41,312 nucleotides of DNA, taken from contig SUXS01000012.1 of assembly GCA_015060865.1 (NCBI GenBank), positions 1 through 41,312 on the forward strand. The letters are read 5' to 3'. The translations under genes were made by a program, and so were the position numbers. Below, in pieces: positions 16,544 through 25,151 of this stretch (position 1 is its first letter; each line of letters begins with the position of its first letter). The stretch comes from Bacteroidales bacterium (GTDB taxonomy: Bacteria; Bacteroidota; Bacteroidia; Bacteroidales; Bacteroidaceae). The notes below the pieces were generated by a model. That model was not told the DNA's origin, searched no databases, and worked only from the letters and a program-made list of their open reading frames with translations.

Positions 16544-19090
16544 TTATTTGATTACTTTGCGTGACTTGCCGTTTTCTACTATTATGTATACGCCGGGCTG
16601 TGTAGCGGAAGTCTTGCGTCCGCTGAGGTCGTATGTTCCGTCAGTTGCGGATGTTTTATCTGTGTGCTCAATGCAACCGATTGATGAGGGAAATTCCTTG
16701 CCAAGGTAACTTAGACGGAAGTTGTCTGCCACTGTCCACCCTGCTGTGCTTGTGGACTTCTTTATTCCGATGTGCAGTGTGTTGTCGGTCACTTCGACCA
16801 GAATCTTATTGTTGTCGTATAGTCCTTCTGAAAACATGGTAGATGCGGCTTTAAGCGACGCAGGTATGGTGCCACACTTTGTTGATGTGGACTCGTCGGT
16901 AGGAATACTTGCGTGGTCGGCGTGTTCGAATATCGACATTAGAGGGGTGCTTTGGCCGTTTGCGTAGAGTGATGCCTGAAGTCGTTCTTTCCCCATTTCC
17001 CTGTAGGTTGCAGCGAGTGTTGCCGAACTGTACTGGAAGAATCCTTGTGCCTTAACTTCGTACACACCGTTGGGGATGTTTGTGAGGGTTTGGTATATGT
17101 CGAACGAGTTTTCTGTAGGCTGCATGCACTGGTTCTTCACATCGCCTCCCGTTTCGAATGTCCCGTGCCAGTTTGCGGCTATGCGTGTGTCGTTGCGTCC
17201 GAAGTTTCCTCCTTTGATGAGAAATGTGGCGTCGATGGGATTTACTATGGCTGCATCGGCAAATTCTGCAATCAGATCGGCTTTTCTAAGTATGCTCCAT
17301 TGGGCAGCTGTGGCATTAGGATTGGTAAGGTTGGTCTGCACAATGTCGCTTGAAGTTGAACCTCCCCAATATTTTGTGCCGTTTGCTATCAACCACGTTC
17401 CTGTGCTGCGCTTTGTCAGTTTGAATTCCGTTAACCCTGAGTCGAGATAGCCATTGGTGCCTGCGTAGTGATTGCCGCCACCGTTGCTGAGCTTTGAGTC
17501 GATGGCATATTTCCCGTTGGGTAGTTCTACGAGGTAAAGGTCGAGGGCGTGAGGACTGAGGATGGCTTGTGTGCCCCAACTTTGTCCGCCGTTGAGATAC
17601 TTGCCTGTTAGTTCGTTTTTGATATAAACGGCATCGCCTCCGTTCTCAAATTCCTCGATGGAATCAGGGGAAATGTTCTCCACTCCATAGTATTTGACGC
17701 ACACGTTGTCGATGCCCATCCATTGGTAGACTTTCTTGTTTGAACGTATTCCTATGCGCAGTGTGCCGTCAGATACAAATGTCGTCACAGAGTAGTCTTT
17801 TGGTGTTGCTGACGTGATATTGCATGTGTTGCTGTTGGCAAAAAGTTGTACTGCAGCGCTTTCCTCTTTGGCTCCATCGGCAAGGTAACCTGCAAAAGCG
17901 GCAGCTGTGAGTCGGTATGTACCGTTCGGAACTTTCAGCTCCTGATATATTTCGCCTGTGAATGATTTGGCTCCCCAACTCTCGTAAAACTTACCTGTTA
18001 TGGCGCCGCTTTGGTTGGATGCAATCTTGCGGTTTTCAGCGTCGGTGGTGTTTGTCCATCCTGTAGTGGAGTAGTCAAATCCTGCGTTTAGAACCATAAC
18101 ATTCGCCGGTGAATTCAGACTGTAATCCTTTTTGTACTGCATGACAACCCGTAGTTCGTCGCTACTGTCGTCGACGACGAACAGCTCCGGATGTCGCTCG
18201 AAGTGTTGGGCTGCAAGATCTATGTTGCGGTTGCTGTGGATGGACATGAGCAATTGACCGCCGAAAGTGCGGAACAGCATTCCGTGTCCGTGGTTGTCGG
18301 GAGTGACAGGGCATTTTGAGTGGCTCCACTTGCCGCTGAGTTTTCCGTTGTCGGAATATGAAACACCCTGAACGTATACGCCTGATCGCCATCCTGTCCA
18401 TATCATGCCGAGACGTCCAGTCTGTGTGCGAAACATGAAACACCCGTCAGTGACTGCATCGGTGTTCCATGCACGTCCGTCACTGGCACGACAAATGTGG
18501 CGTGACTCACCGATTGTGCCGGTCAGGTCTGGCTTCAGTTCAATGTATTCTATTGCACCGTCGCCGGCTTGTACCCATTCGTAACAATATATAAGGTATA
18601 GTTTGCCGTCTTCCTCCCAGATGCTTCCGTCTATAGCCATCTTCGTTGCAGGCAGATAGAGGGCGTCGCCCCCTTCAATCCTTGAGAAAGGACCCTCGGG
18701 CTTGTCGCTTTTCAGAATGTGGATGCTGCGACGCGAATGGTTTGTGCCCTCCGTCTTGGCATTTGGATTGGTGAAAGTCACCACATCGTAGTATGCACCA
18801 TTCTTGTAGTATAGTTCAGGAGCCCATATCTGTCCGGGAGAGGGTGCTGCGTGGTTTTTCCCTATCCATTCTATGCCGTTGGTGTTAATAGCCCAGGGCT
18901 GTTTTGTCCATATTTCTAAGTCGGTGCTTTTGAATATGTCTCCGCCTGTTCCTGTCATGTAGTAGCAGTTGGACACGGGGTCGGCCATGATGGCAGGGTC
19001 GCTGAGACTTACATCGCTTCTGAGTGTTTGGGCGTTTGTCACAGATGCTATTAGTGACATGATGAGCGCTCCGATAATTCTGTGGTTCAT
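16544..19090 (-). CDS. Secreted GH43-like glycosidase with C-terminal carbohydrate-binding-like modules
   Basis: The start is placed at ATG 19090, giving the signal peptide MNHRIIGALIMSLIASVTNA (848 aa); ATG 19123 is an alternative. The N-terminal ~340 residues form a five-bladed-propeller enzyme of GH43 type: VSLSDPAIMADP (Asp31, candidate base), GQIWAPELYYKNGAYY, MAIDGSIWEEDGKLYLIY (Asp154, candidate pKa modulator) and Glu171 as a possible acid. Substrate is not deducible; arabinan or xylan side chains are typical. After it come two lectin-like beta-sandwich stretches with parallel wording (GEIYQELKVPNGTYRLTAAA and IYQTLTNIPNGVYEVKAQGF), separated by a segment with WLIANGTKYWGG. The end is a sorting-like tail, YDLSGRKTSATQPGVYIIVE. 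No SusC/D genes are adjacent, so it is not in an evident polysaccharide-utilisation locus; it is bracketed by IS30 fragments. Confidence 0.75.
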   Translation of the reverse strand: MNHRIIGALIMSLIASVTNAQTLRSDVSLSDPAIMADPVSNCYYMTGTGGDIFKSTDLEIWTKQPWAINTNGIEWIGKNHAAPSPGQIWAPELYYKNGAYYDVVTFTNPNAKTEGTNHSRRSIHILKSDKPEGPFSRIEGGDALYLPATKMAIDGSIWEEDGKLYLIYCYEWVQAGDGAIEYIELKPDLTGTIGESRHICRASDGRAWNTDAVTDGCFMFRTQTGRLGMIWTGWRSGVYVQGVSYSDNGKLSGKWSHSKCPVTPDNHGHGMLFRTFGGQLLMSIHSNRNIDLAAQHFERHPELFVVDDSSDELRVVMQYKKDYSLNSPANVMVLNAGFDYSTTGWTNTTDAENRKIASNQSGAITGKFYESWGAKSFTGEIYQELKVPNGTYRLTAAAFAGYLADGAKEESAAVQLFANSNTCNITSATPKDYSVTTFVSDGTLRIGIRSNKKVYQWMGIDNVCVKYYGVENISPDSIEEFENGGDAVYIKNELTGKYLNGGQSWGTQAILSPHALDLYLVELPNGKYAIDSKLSNGGGNHYAGTNGYLDSGLTEFKLTKRSTGTWLIANGTKYWGGSTSSDIVQTNLTNPNATAAQWSILRKADLIAEFADAAIVNPIDATFLIKGGNFGRNDTRIAANWHGTFETGGDVKNQCMQPTENSFDIYQTLTNIPNGVYEVKAQGFFQYSSATLAATYREMGKERLQASLYANGQSTPLMSIFEHADHASIPTDESTSTKCGTIPASLKAASTMFSEGLYDNNKILVEVTDNTLHIGIKKSTSTAGWTVADNFRLSYLGKEFPSSIGCIEHTDKTSATDGTYDLSGRKTSATQPGVYIIVENGKSRKVIK

Positions 19091-19154
19091 GTGTATTTGT
19101 AATTGTGAATAGGTTGTTTTCATGGCGAATTCAACTTGCAAATGCAATCGAATT

Positions 19155-19740
19155 CTAATTTGTTAATATTAAATTAAATTTCTCATTTGGCGTGAGATAA
19201 CCTAGTCGCTTTCTGGGCCTGTTGTTCAATTTGTTTTCAACCCAGCTGACAAAATCATCGGTTATTCCACTGAAGTCCGTTCCTTTGGGGATGTATTGCC
19301 TGATGAGTCCGTTCGTGTTCTCATTGGCTCCACGTTCCCAAGAATGATACGGTTTACAAAAATAGAAAGAAATTTCCAATTCCTTCGCTATTTCTTGATG
19401 TTTTGCAAATTCTTTTCCATTGTCTGCCGTTATCGTATGTATCAAATCTTTTATGGGCTGCAACGCTTCGATGGTCTTCAAGGCTAACGGAGTGGCATCT
19501 TTCCCCGAAAGCTTGCGGATCCAGACCTTGGAGGTAAGCCTGTCGTTGATGGTGACAAGTGCTCCTTTATGATTGCTTTCTATTACTGTATCTATTTCCA
19601 AATCTCCGAATCTCCAAATCGTTCCTTCAGGTCCACTATTGCAGGGCGTTCTTCTATATCCACACGATTGGGGATGTATCCTCTTCCTGCAAGGGAATAC
19701 CCACGTTTGTTGTATTTGCGTATCAACATACACGCGAGTC
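19155..19740 (-). pseudogene. IS30-family transposase, N-terminally truncated and frameshifted
   Basis: The C-terminal catalytic part of an IS30/IS4351-like DDE transposase: first Asp in GDLEIDTVIESNHKGALV, second in TITADNGKEF, Glu in YHSWERGANENTNGLIRQY, and the end RPRKRLGYLTPNEKF. The preceding piece, RKYNKRGYSLAGRGYIPNRV and RPAIVDLKERFGD, lies in a different frame (19740-19595), so there is a frameshift near 19605-19620 as well as loss of the first ~150 residues including the helix-turn-helix. It cannot make a functional enzyme as read. Confidence 0.85.
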
Positions 19741-19857
19741 TGCCAACCGTTCGTTTTTTAACACCGTTTAACTTCTCTCTGATTCTGTACACACGATATT
19801 GTGAGGCAAATGTAAACAATTATTCCGACATAACCTGTTGGAGCCGTTGGTCTCCTC

Positions 19858-20014
19858 TCCTCAAGGAATAAGGCAGGAGTGAGACACACGCGATTAATCA
19901 AGGTCAGGTGATAGCGGGAAACATGGTTAATAACCGAAAAGGGGCGGACTACATCCGCCCCTTTGCCTTAGGATTTGTTTTCACGCGATGGCAGGAGCAT
20001 CGCAGCGAAAGGTG
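19858..20014. repeat. ~155-bp terminator-containing direct repeat, copy B
   Basis: From TCCTCAAGGAATAAGGCAGG to GGAGCATCGCAGCGAAAGG. Same orientation as copy A at 16041-16197 and nearly identical. It ends 4 nt from the stop codon of the Na/Pi cotransporter gene (20018). The two copies bracket the IS30 pieces and the GH43-like gene. Confidence 0.85.
19939..19963 (-). terminator. Terminator of the Ca/Na antiporter-Na/Pi cotransporter operon
   Basis: A perfect 10-bp stem (AAGGGGCGGA with TCCGCCCCTT) and 5-nt loop, 55 nt after the stop codon of the Na/Pi gene, followed by TTCGG on the minus strand. The same hairpin is present in copy A of the repeat. Confidence 0.75.
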
Positions 20015-20017
20015 TGG

Positions 20018-21748
20018 TCACCTGTATGCCTTCTCGAGGTCTTGCGACACGTTGATCATGAAGTCGCCCATCTTCTCCAGTTCGCCCACAAGGTCCATGT
20101 AGTAGACGCTGGTCTGATAGTTCTTGCCCTGACGGTCAATCTCCTCGATGGCCTCGTCGCGTAGGTTGTTTCTCAGGGCGTTGATGTGGTCCTCGGCATT
20201 GTAGGCGTTGGAAATCTCGGTGAGGCGGCCACCATGAGCAGCCAAGAGATTGTCAATCATCACGGTATAGGCACTGTCGACCACGGAGGCCATCTTGGTG
20301 AGCTTGGCCTGGGTATCGGCATCGAAGACCTTGCGGTGGACGTTCTTACGCGAGAGAATGCGACTGATGGCCTCGCCCGAGTCGCCCAAGGACTCCAGTT
20401 CACCAATGATCTTGTACATCGCCTTAATCTTTACCGAGGTGTTCTCACTGATCTCCTCGGCCGAGAGGGCATTGAGGAAGGTAGCTATCTCGTATTCGAT
20501 GCGGTCGGATATCTCCTCGTACTTGACGAGCTTCTCGCGCAGGAGTTCAAACTTGTCGGGGTCGTTCTCCACGAGAGCCTCCTGCACATAGCCGAAGCCC
20601 TTCTTCATGATCTGGGCAAAATGGATAATTTCGTCGGAAGCCTGCTCGGTGGCGAGCTCGGGTGTGGCGAGCGGACCTGCGGTGATGTACTTGAGGCGGA
20701 AGGCCTCGCTTTCCTGATTCTTCGGAGCGCGTACTATCCAAGTCACGATGCGGGCTATCTGCTTGGTAAACCATACGAGGATGAGGGTGTTGATGGTGTT
20801 GAACAGCGTGTGCAGCATCGACAGGCCGTAGAGCGCAGCGGTGGCTTCGGCCGAGGTGGGCGAGGTCACGGCAAAGCCCTCGGCAGAGGGGTCGGGAAGG
20901 CCGAAGAGGCCAGCGGTGATGGCACCTACGAGGCCGAGGAAGGGCTTGAAGAGGATGAGCGCCCACACCACACCGAAGACGTTGAAAAGCGTATGCGACA
21001 TGGCAGCACGCTTGGCCTGCGTGTTGCCCACCGAGGCGGCGATGTTGGCCGTGATGGTGGTACCGATATTCTCGCCCAGCACCATGGCGCAAGCCATATC
21101 GAAGGGTATCCAGCCCATGCTGAGCATGATGAGCGTGATGGCCATCGTAGCCGATGAGGACTGCAGGATGAGCGTGAGCACGGTGCCGAAAGCAAGGAAG
21201 ATGAGCACCGAGCCGAAGCCGTGGGCCGACCATGACTGCACGAACGCGAGCACCTCGGGGGTCTCGCCGAGGTCGGGCACCGACTCCTTCATGAACGACA
21301 AGCCCAGGAACAAGAGGCAGAAGCCCACGATGAACTCACTGATGTTGCGGCGCTGGTTGCGCTTCGAGTTGGAGAGCAGGAAGCCCACTGCCATGAGCGG
21401 CACGGCAAGGATGGAGATGTCGGCCTTGAAGCCCAGCCACGACACCAGCCATGCCGTCACCGTGGTGCCGATGTTGGCGCCCATGATGACACCGATGGCC
21501 TGGGCCAGCGTGAGCAGACCCGCATTGACGAAGCTTACCACCATCACCGTGGTGGCCGAAGAGGATTGTATCACTGAGGTGATGCCAAGGCCCGTCAGCA
21601 CGCCCTTGAGGGGGTTCGACGTCATGGCTGAGAGGAAGCTGCGCATGCGCTCGCCTGCAGCCTTCTGCAGGCCCGAGCTCATTAGGTTCATACCATAGAG
21701 GAACATGCCCAATGCTCCCAGCAAAGTAAATATTTGTAGTATTCCCAT
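20018..21748 (-). CDS. Na/Pi cotransporter family protein with PhoU-like C-terminal domain
   Basis: A 576-aa inner-membrane protein. The first ~340 residues carry two inverted Na/Pi-cotransporter repeats with the diagnostic QSSSATT (61-67) and QSSSATM (196-202), plus GANIGTTVTAW and GENIGTTITAN. The last ~200 residues are helical and PhoU-like (YKIIGELESLGDSGEAISRI and YYMDLVGELEKMGDFMINV). The family imports phosphate with sodium or, in some bacteria, helps export it; direction cannot be told. It follows the Ca/Na antiporter gene by 13 nt and shares its terminator. The stop codon is immediately followed by the 155-bp repeat copy B. Confidence 0.92.
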   Translation of the reverse strand: MGILQIFTLLGALGMFLYGMNLMSSGLQKAAGERMRSFLSAMTSNPLKGVLTGLGITSVIQSSSATTVMVVSFVNAGLLTLAQAIGVIMGANIGTTVTAWLVSWLGFKADISILAVPLMAVGFLLSNSKRNQRRNISEFIVGFCLLFLGLSFMKESVPDLGETPEVLAFVQSWSAHGFGSVLIFLAFGTVLTLILQSSSATMAITLIMLSMGWIPFDMACAMVLGENIGTTITANIAASVGNTQAKRAAMSHTLFNVFGVVWALILFKPFLGLVGAITAGLFGLPDPSAEGFAVTSPTSAEATAALYGLSMLHTLFNTINTLILVWFTKQIARIVTWIVRAPKNQESEAFRLKYITAGPLATPELATEQASDEIIHFAQIMKKGFGYVQEALVENDPDKFELLREKLVKYEEISDRIEYEIATFLNALSAEEISENTSVKIKAMYKIIGELESLGDSGEAISRILSRKNVHRKVFDADTQAKLTKMASVVDSAYTVMIDNLLAAHGGRLTEISNAYNAEDHINALRNNLRDEAIEEIDRQGKNYQTSVYYMDLVGELEKMGDFMINVSQDLEKAYR

Positions 21749-21761
21749 ATTCTTTTGTTTA

Positions 21762-22763
21762 TCAGTTAACGGTTTGCCCCACGATTAGCCATGCCATATA
21801 GGCGGCATACAGGAGCAGGAGAATGGAGGCATCGGCACGATCGAGCTGGTGCTGCTTGAAGGTCACGGCGGCCACCATGAGCATGATGGCCGAGAGCACC
21901 ATGACACCCCAGTCCACGAAGGTGATGTTGCCCATCGAGAGAGGCTGTACCAGAGAGCTCACGCCGAGGATGAGCAGGAGGTTGAAGATGTTGGACCCCA
22001 CGATATTGCCCAATGCCATCTGTCCCTTGTTCTTGGTGACGGCAATGATTGACGATACCAACTCAGGAAGCGAGGTGCCGCCAGCCACGATGGTGAGGCC
22101 GATGATAGCTTCTGAGACGCCCCACTCACGGGCGATGGCCGATGCCGCGTCAACGAACATGTCGCCACCGAAGATGAGGCCGCCCAGTCCGAAGATGATG
22201 GCCAGCACACAAACGGTCATGGAGCGATAGCGGCCAGTCTCCACCGATGCAACGAGGTCGCTATCGGGATAGCGCACGCCCTGCCGCCTGGCCTCCTGCT
22301 GCTTACGCTCGCTTTTCATGGTACTCCACAGATAGAGGGCGAAGCACACGAGCAGGATGACACCCTCGATGCGCCCCAGCCCGTACTCGCCGCGGTAGCG
22401 TATGCCAAGCGCACAGAGTATGAGGACGAGGATTGACACAACGACGTTGAGCGGTATGTCGCGCATGATGTTCTCGCGTGTGTACTTGATGGGCATCATC
22501 AAGGCTGTGATACCAAGGATGAGGAACACGTTGAAAATGTTCGACCCCACCACGTTGCCAATGGCAATCTCGGGATGTTCTCCGATGCCCGACACGACAC
22601 TGACCACCAGCTCGGGCGTGCTGGTACCCATGCCAACGATGGTGGCTCCGATGATATACTCCGAAATATGATAGCGACGGGCTATAGCTGCCGACCCGTC
22701 GACCAACCAGTTGGCTCCTACGACGAGGAGCACAAGGCTGATGACCAACATTAGATAGCTCAT
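21762..22763 (-). CDS. Calcium/sodium antiporter (CaCA family, YrbG-like)
   Basis: A 333-aa membrane protein with ~10 hydrophobic segments and the two inverted alpha repeats of the cation/Ca exchanger family: MGTSTPELVVSV with GNVVGSNIFNVFLILG in the first half, and GGTSLPELVSSI with GNIVGSNIFNLLLILG in the second. The Glu in each TPE/LPE motif is the known ion ligand. It probably expels Ca2+ using the sodium gradient. It lies 13 nt upstream of the Na/Pi cotransporter gene, so the two are likely co-transcribed and both depend on sodium. Confidence 0.92.
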   Translation of the reverse strand: MSYLMLVISLVLLVVGANWLVDGSAAIARRYHISEYIIGATIVGMGTSTPELVVSVVSGIGEHPEIAIGNVVGSNIFNVFLILGITALMMPIKYTRENIMRDIPLNVVVSILVLILCALGIRYRGEYGLGRIEGVILLVCFALYLWSTMKSERKQQEARRQGVRYPDSDLVASVETGRYRSMTVCVLAIIFGLGGLIFGGDMFVDAASAIAREWGVSEAIIGLTIVAGGTSLPELVSSIIAVTKNKGQMALGNIVGSNIFNLLLILGVSSLVQPLSMGNITFVDWGVMVLSAIMLMVAAVTFKQHQLDRADASILLLLYAAYMAWLIVGQTVN

Positions 22764-22819
22764 AGATACAACTCTTTCTTAATCATTATACATGGTTTTT
22801 ACTTAGAATACATGTTGGC

Positions 22820-23323
22820 TTATAGCACTATCCACTCCGTTACGGGTCTGTAGCCTTCGGGGTAGTACTTATGCATGCGCACGGCTGTGAAGACCTTGTC
22901 TTTCGACTCCAGCCTCTCCACCTGTATACCGCCCGAGCCATCGGTCTTCAGTGCGTTGAGGCGCGATTTGTTGCCCTCCCTGAGGCACTGGCGGATGTCG
23001 TCCTCCAGAGCGACGTTGTAGTACTCTTCAGAGAGCAGCACGGGACTGCCCGTGGGGGTGTAGGTGAGTTTGCGGCTGCCGCCAAAGAGCTTGGCAATGG
23101 CCAGTACGGCACATACGAGAACAAGTGTTATCTGTATGATACCCAGCGTGGTGTCCTTCTCGGGCTGCTGGTAGTAGATGGCAAAGAGCACTATGGCAAT
23201 GAGTGCCCATAGCAGCGCTTGCGGATTGATGGCTGATTTGGTTTCGCTTACCGACTCGGGGTATGCGGTCGTATTGAGGCTCTGAGCCTCTGTGTTATGT
23301 GAGATTTCCATTTTTAATTTCAT
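22820..23323 (-). CDS. Small two-helix membrane protein, hypothetical
   Basis: The start is placed at ATG 23323 (MKLKMEISHN); ATG 23311 is nearly as good. The frame runs back to 23377, but that extension has an unlikely, cysteine- and isoleucine-rich sequence. Two membrane helices are evident (ALLWALIAIVLFAIYY and IIQITLVLVCAVLAIAKLFG), followed by a ~90-residue soluble part with VLLSEEYYNVALEDDIRQ and a basic end. I do not recognise a family. It sits 56 nt upstream of the antiporter gene on the same strand and might be its first operon partner. Two inverted repeats lie just upstream (23351-23370 and 23376-23415). Confidence 0.7.
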   Translation of the reverse strand: MKLKMEISHNTEAQSLNTTAYPESVSETKSAINPQALLWALIAIVLFAIYYQQPEKDTTLGIIQITLVLVCAVLAIAKLFGGSRKLTYTPTGSPVLLSEEYYNVALEDDIRQCLREGNKSRLNALKTDGSGGIQVERLESKDKVFTAVRMHKYYPEGYRPVTEWIVL

Positions 23324-23350
23324 TTTTATTGGTGATGATACAATGATGAT

Positions 23351-23370
23351 TATACACCTACACGTGTATA
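23351..23370. repeat. Inverted repeat TATACAC/GTGTATA
   Basis: TATACAC, a 6-nt spacer and GTGTATA lie 28 nt upstream of the membrane-protein start. This is a candidate operator. Confidence 0.4.
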
Positions 23371-23375
23371 GACCC

Positions 23376-23415
23376 ATACTTTGTTACAGCGCATAGAGCA
23401 TCATGAACAAAGTAT
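23376..23415. repeat. Perfect 10-bp inverted repeat ATACTTTGTT/AACAAAGTAT
   Basis: The arms are 20 nt apart, in the gap between two minus-strand genes, 28 nt after the stop of the cysteine-containing secreted protein. It could be a weak terminator or a protein-binding site. Confidence 0.45.
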
Positions 23416-23442
23416 AAGGCTGAAAACAAAAAAGGGAATCAG

Positions 23443-23853
23443 CTAACACCGCATCTGGCAGCGGAAATAGATGTAGTATCCGGTCTGGAACCGCCTGGCC
23501 GATATGGCATGACACAGCGCCTCGACCCTGCTACGCATACCGGAACACTCACCGGCAAGGCACACGCTGCACGAGCGCTCCATGCGCTGCAGCAGCTGGC
23601 CCATGATGAGTGGGCGACTCGTCGCCCCATGCAGATTCGTCGATGAAGCGGGGAGGCCCCACTGACCCATCTCGTGCACGGCCTCGAGCATCGCGTTGTC
23701 CTTCACATCGAGCGAGGCGCTCGGGGTGTCGTAAGCCCCGTGCATAGCGGTTGCAGCCTCTGCCGCCCGTGCACCCACACAGCATAGCACCGCACACAGC
23801 AATGCTGCTGCCATGCGTCGTAACCATGAGGTGTGTAGCGCGTCGGAATTCAT
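23443..23853 (-). CDS. Small secreted cysteine-containing protein, hypothetical
   Basis: A 136-aa protein with a signal peptide (RMAAALLCAVLCCVGARAAEA, cut near residue 31-34). The mature part has a group of cysteines (CSVCLAGECSGM, CHA, CQMRC) that could form disulfides or bind metal. No family recognised. A -7-like TACCTTTG lies just upstream (23870-23863 on the minus strand), leaving only a very short leader. The divergent AraC-type regulator starts ~110 nt away, a common arrangement for a regulator and its target, though nothing here proves the link. Confidence 0.6.
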   Translation of the reverse strand: MNSDALHTSWLRRMAAALLCAVLCCVGARAAEAATAMHGAYDTPSASLDVKDNAMLEAVHEMGQWGLPASSTNLHGATSRPLIMGQLLQRMERSCSVCLAGECSGMRSRVEALCHAISARRFQTGYYIYFRCQMRC

Positions 23854-23961
23854 AGTGTGTGCAAAGGTAGTGTTTTATTTCTATATTAACGATTCATTAC
23901 ATACAAAAGTTTATAATTCCCTGCATACAATTTTCTCGCCCCGTCCAACGTTATACATTAT

Positions 23962-24849
23962 ATGGGTGTATCGGCAAAAGATATCGTAGCAAAGCTGGAG
24001 ACGCTCCCCGTGAAACTGGAGGAGGGTGCTTCGTTCAAGGTGGGGTTCTTCCTGTGCCGCGCAGGGACGGCCTCGCTCATTGCCGACGGCACGCTGTATC
24101 ACCTGCAGCGGGGCTCGCTACTGATGCTCTATCCCAACGAGCAGATTCATGTACTGCACTACTCCGATGACCTGGAGGGGCGTATGGAGGTGGACTACAT
24201 AGAGAACTACTACCCCACGCTGGAGAGCATCGATGTGCGCAGCCGCATCGTGATACGCAACCTGCGGTGCATCACCATATCTGAGGAGCGGGCGGCCTAC
24301 CTGCACGACCTGTGCGACCTGATACACCGCTCGGCAACGGACGAGGAGGTGAAGGCCCGCGAGGGGCAGCTGGCCACGGCCTACCGACTGGCGACACACC
24401 GGCACCGCTTCCTCTGCAGCGCCCTGCTCATCGAGGTGGCCCGCACCTTCCTGATGCACGAGCCGGTAGACATGCCTCCGCAGCGCGAGCACGAGACATT
24501 GGTCAACAACTTCCTCACCCTGATGCTGCGCCACTGCCACGAGGAGCGCACCGTGGTATACTATGCCCAGCACCTGCACATCTCGCCCTACTACTTCTCG
24601 GGCATCATCAAGAAGGAGACGGGCAAGACGGCCCTGGAGTGGCTCACTCTGTTCACCATCAACCTGAGCAAGCACTACCTTGCCGACACCGAGATGAGCA
24701 TCAAAGAGATTGCCGACACGCTACACTTCCCCGACCAGTCGACCTTCGGGCGCTACTTCAAGCACCACATGGGCTGCTCGCCGGGGGAATATAGACAAAG
24801 TGCGTATACGTACGGGGTGCGTATGCAAAGTAGGAATAAGCAAGGCTAA
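23962..24849 (+). CDS. AraC-family transcriptional regulator
   Basis: A 295-aa protein. Residues 1 to ~170 form a cupin-like sensing part (FFLCRAGTASLIADGTLYHL, GSLLMLYPNEQIHVL). Residues ~185-285 are the AraC DNA-binding domain: first helix-turn-helix at TVVYYAQHLHISPYYFSGIIKKETG, second at SIKEIADTLHFPDQSTFGRYFKHHMGCSPGEYR, with the conserved F..YFK..G.SP.EYR ending. Start ATG 23962. It is divergent from the secreted cysteine-containing protein and convergent with the tRNA genes. The effector is unknown. Confidence 0.9.
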   Translation: MGVSAKDIVAKLETLPVKLEEGASFKVGFFLCRAGTASLIADGTLYHLQRGSLLMLYPNEQIHVLHYSDDLEGRMEVDYIENYYPTLESIDVRSRIVIRNLRCITISEERAAYLHDLCDLIHRSATDEEVKAREGQLATAYRLATHRHRFLCSALLIEVARTFLMHEPVDMPPQREHETLVNNFLTLMLRHCHEERTVVYYAQHLHISPYYFSGIIKKETGKTALEWLTLFTINLSKHYLADTEMSIKEIADTLHFPDQSTFGRYFKHHMGCSPGEYRQSAYTYGVRMQSRNKQG

Positions 24850-24883
24850 TCTTGACAATAGGTAGGGTAGGGGTATAAACATG

Positions 24884-24911
24884 AAAAAAGGCACCTACCT
24901 ACGTAAGTGCC
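24884..24911 (-). terminator. Terminator of the tRNA transcript
   Basis: On the minus strand GGCAC, a 12-nt loop region and GTGCC are followed by TTTTTT. It lies 11 nt after tRNA-Glu. It may also serve the convergent AraC gene, because the plus-strand side is followed by ATTTCCTTT. Confidence 0.65.
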
Positions 24912-24921
24912 ATTTCCTTTG

Positions 24922-24993
24922 TAGCGCCTACGGGAATCGAACCCGTGTTCCATGCGTGAGAGGCATGTGTCCTAGCCGCTAGACGAAAGCGCC
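24922..24993 (-). tRNA. tRNA-Glu (anticodon CTC)
   Basis: A 72-nt cloverleaf without encoded CCA. Acceptor GGCGCTT pairs with AGGCGCT (two wobble pairs), anticodon stem CATGC/GCATG around loop CTCTCAC, T arm CGGGTTCGATTCCCG. The loop gives anticodon CTC, reading GAG. Confidence 0.93.
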
Positions 24994-25019
24994 ATTTGTT
25001 TGCAAAAGGCCTCGGGTCG

Positions 25020-25106
25020 CGGAAGCTGGGGGATTCGAACCCCCGGTACGGTAACCCGTACGGCAGTTTAGCAAACTGCTGGTTTCAGCCACTCACCCAA
25101 ACTTCC
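25020..25106 (-). tRNA. tRNA-Ser (anticodon GCT)
   Basis: An 87-nt class II tRNA with a long variable arm (CGTACGGGTTACCGTACG region). Acceptor GGAAGTT pairs with AGCTTCC, anticodon stem GCAGT/ACTGC with loop TTGCTAA, T arm GGGGGTTCGAATCCCCC. Anticodon GCT reads AGC and AGT. It lies 26 nt upstream of tRNA-Glu, in one transcript. Confidence 0.94.
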
Positions 25107-25143
25107 TTGTTTTAGGTTACGAGCCTTAACCTTTTTGCGAGTG

Positions 25144-25151
25144 CAAAGGTA
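25144..25151 (-). promoter_or_regulatory. -7 element of the tRNA operon promoter
   Basis: TACCTTTG on the minus strand, 38 nt upstream of tRNA-Ser. The -33 region is not a clean match at standard spacing. Confidence 0.5.

Noticed and set aside
20186..21157. 323-aa plus-strand ORF opposite the Na/Pi gene
   Set aside because: It is rich in Gly, Glu and Val as expected from the reverse of a membrane protein, and the opposite strand has a clear family match.
24922..25106. tRNA pair as the integration site of a mobile element
   Set aside because: No integrase and no repeat of a tRNA 3' end was seen in the window.
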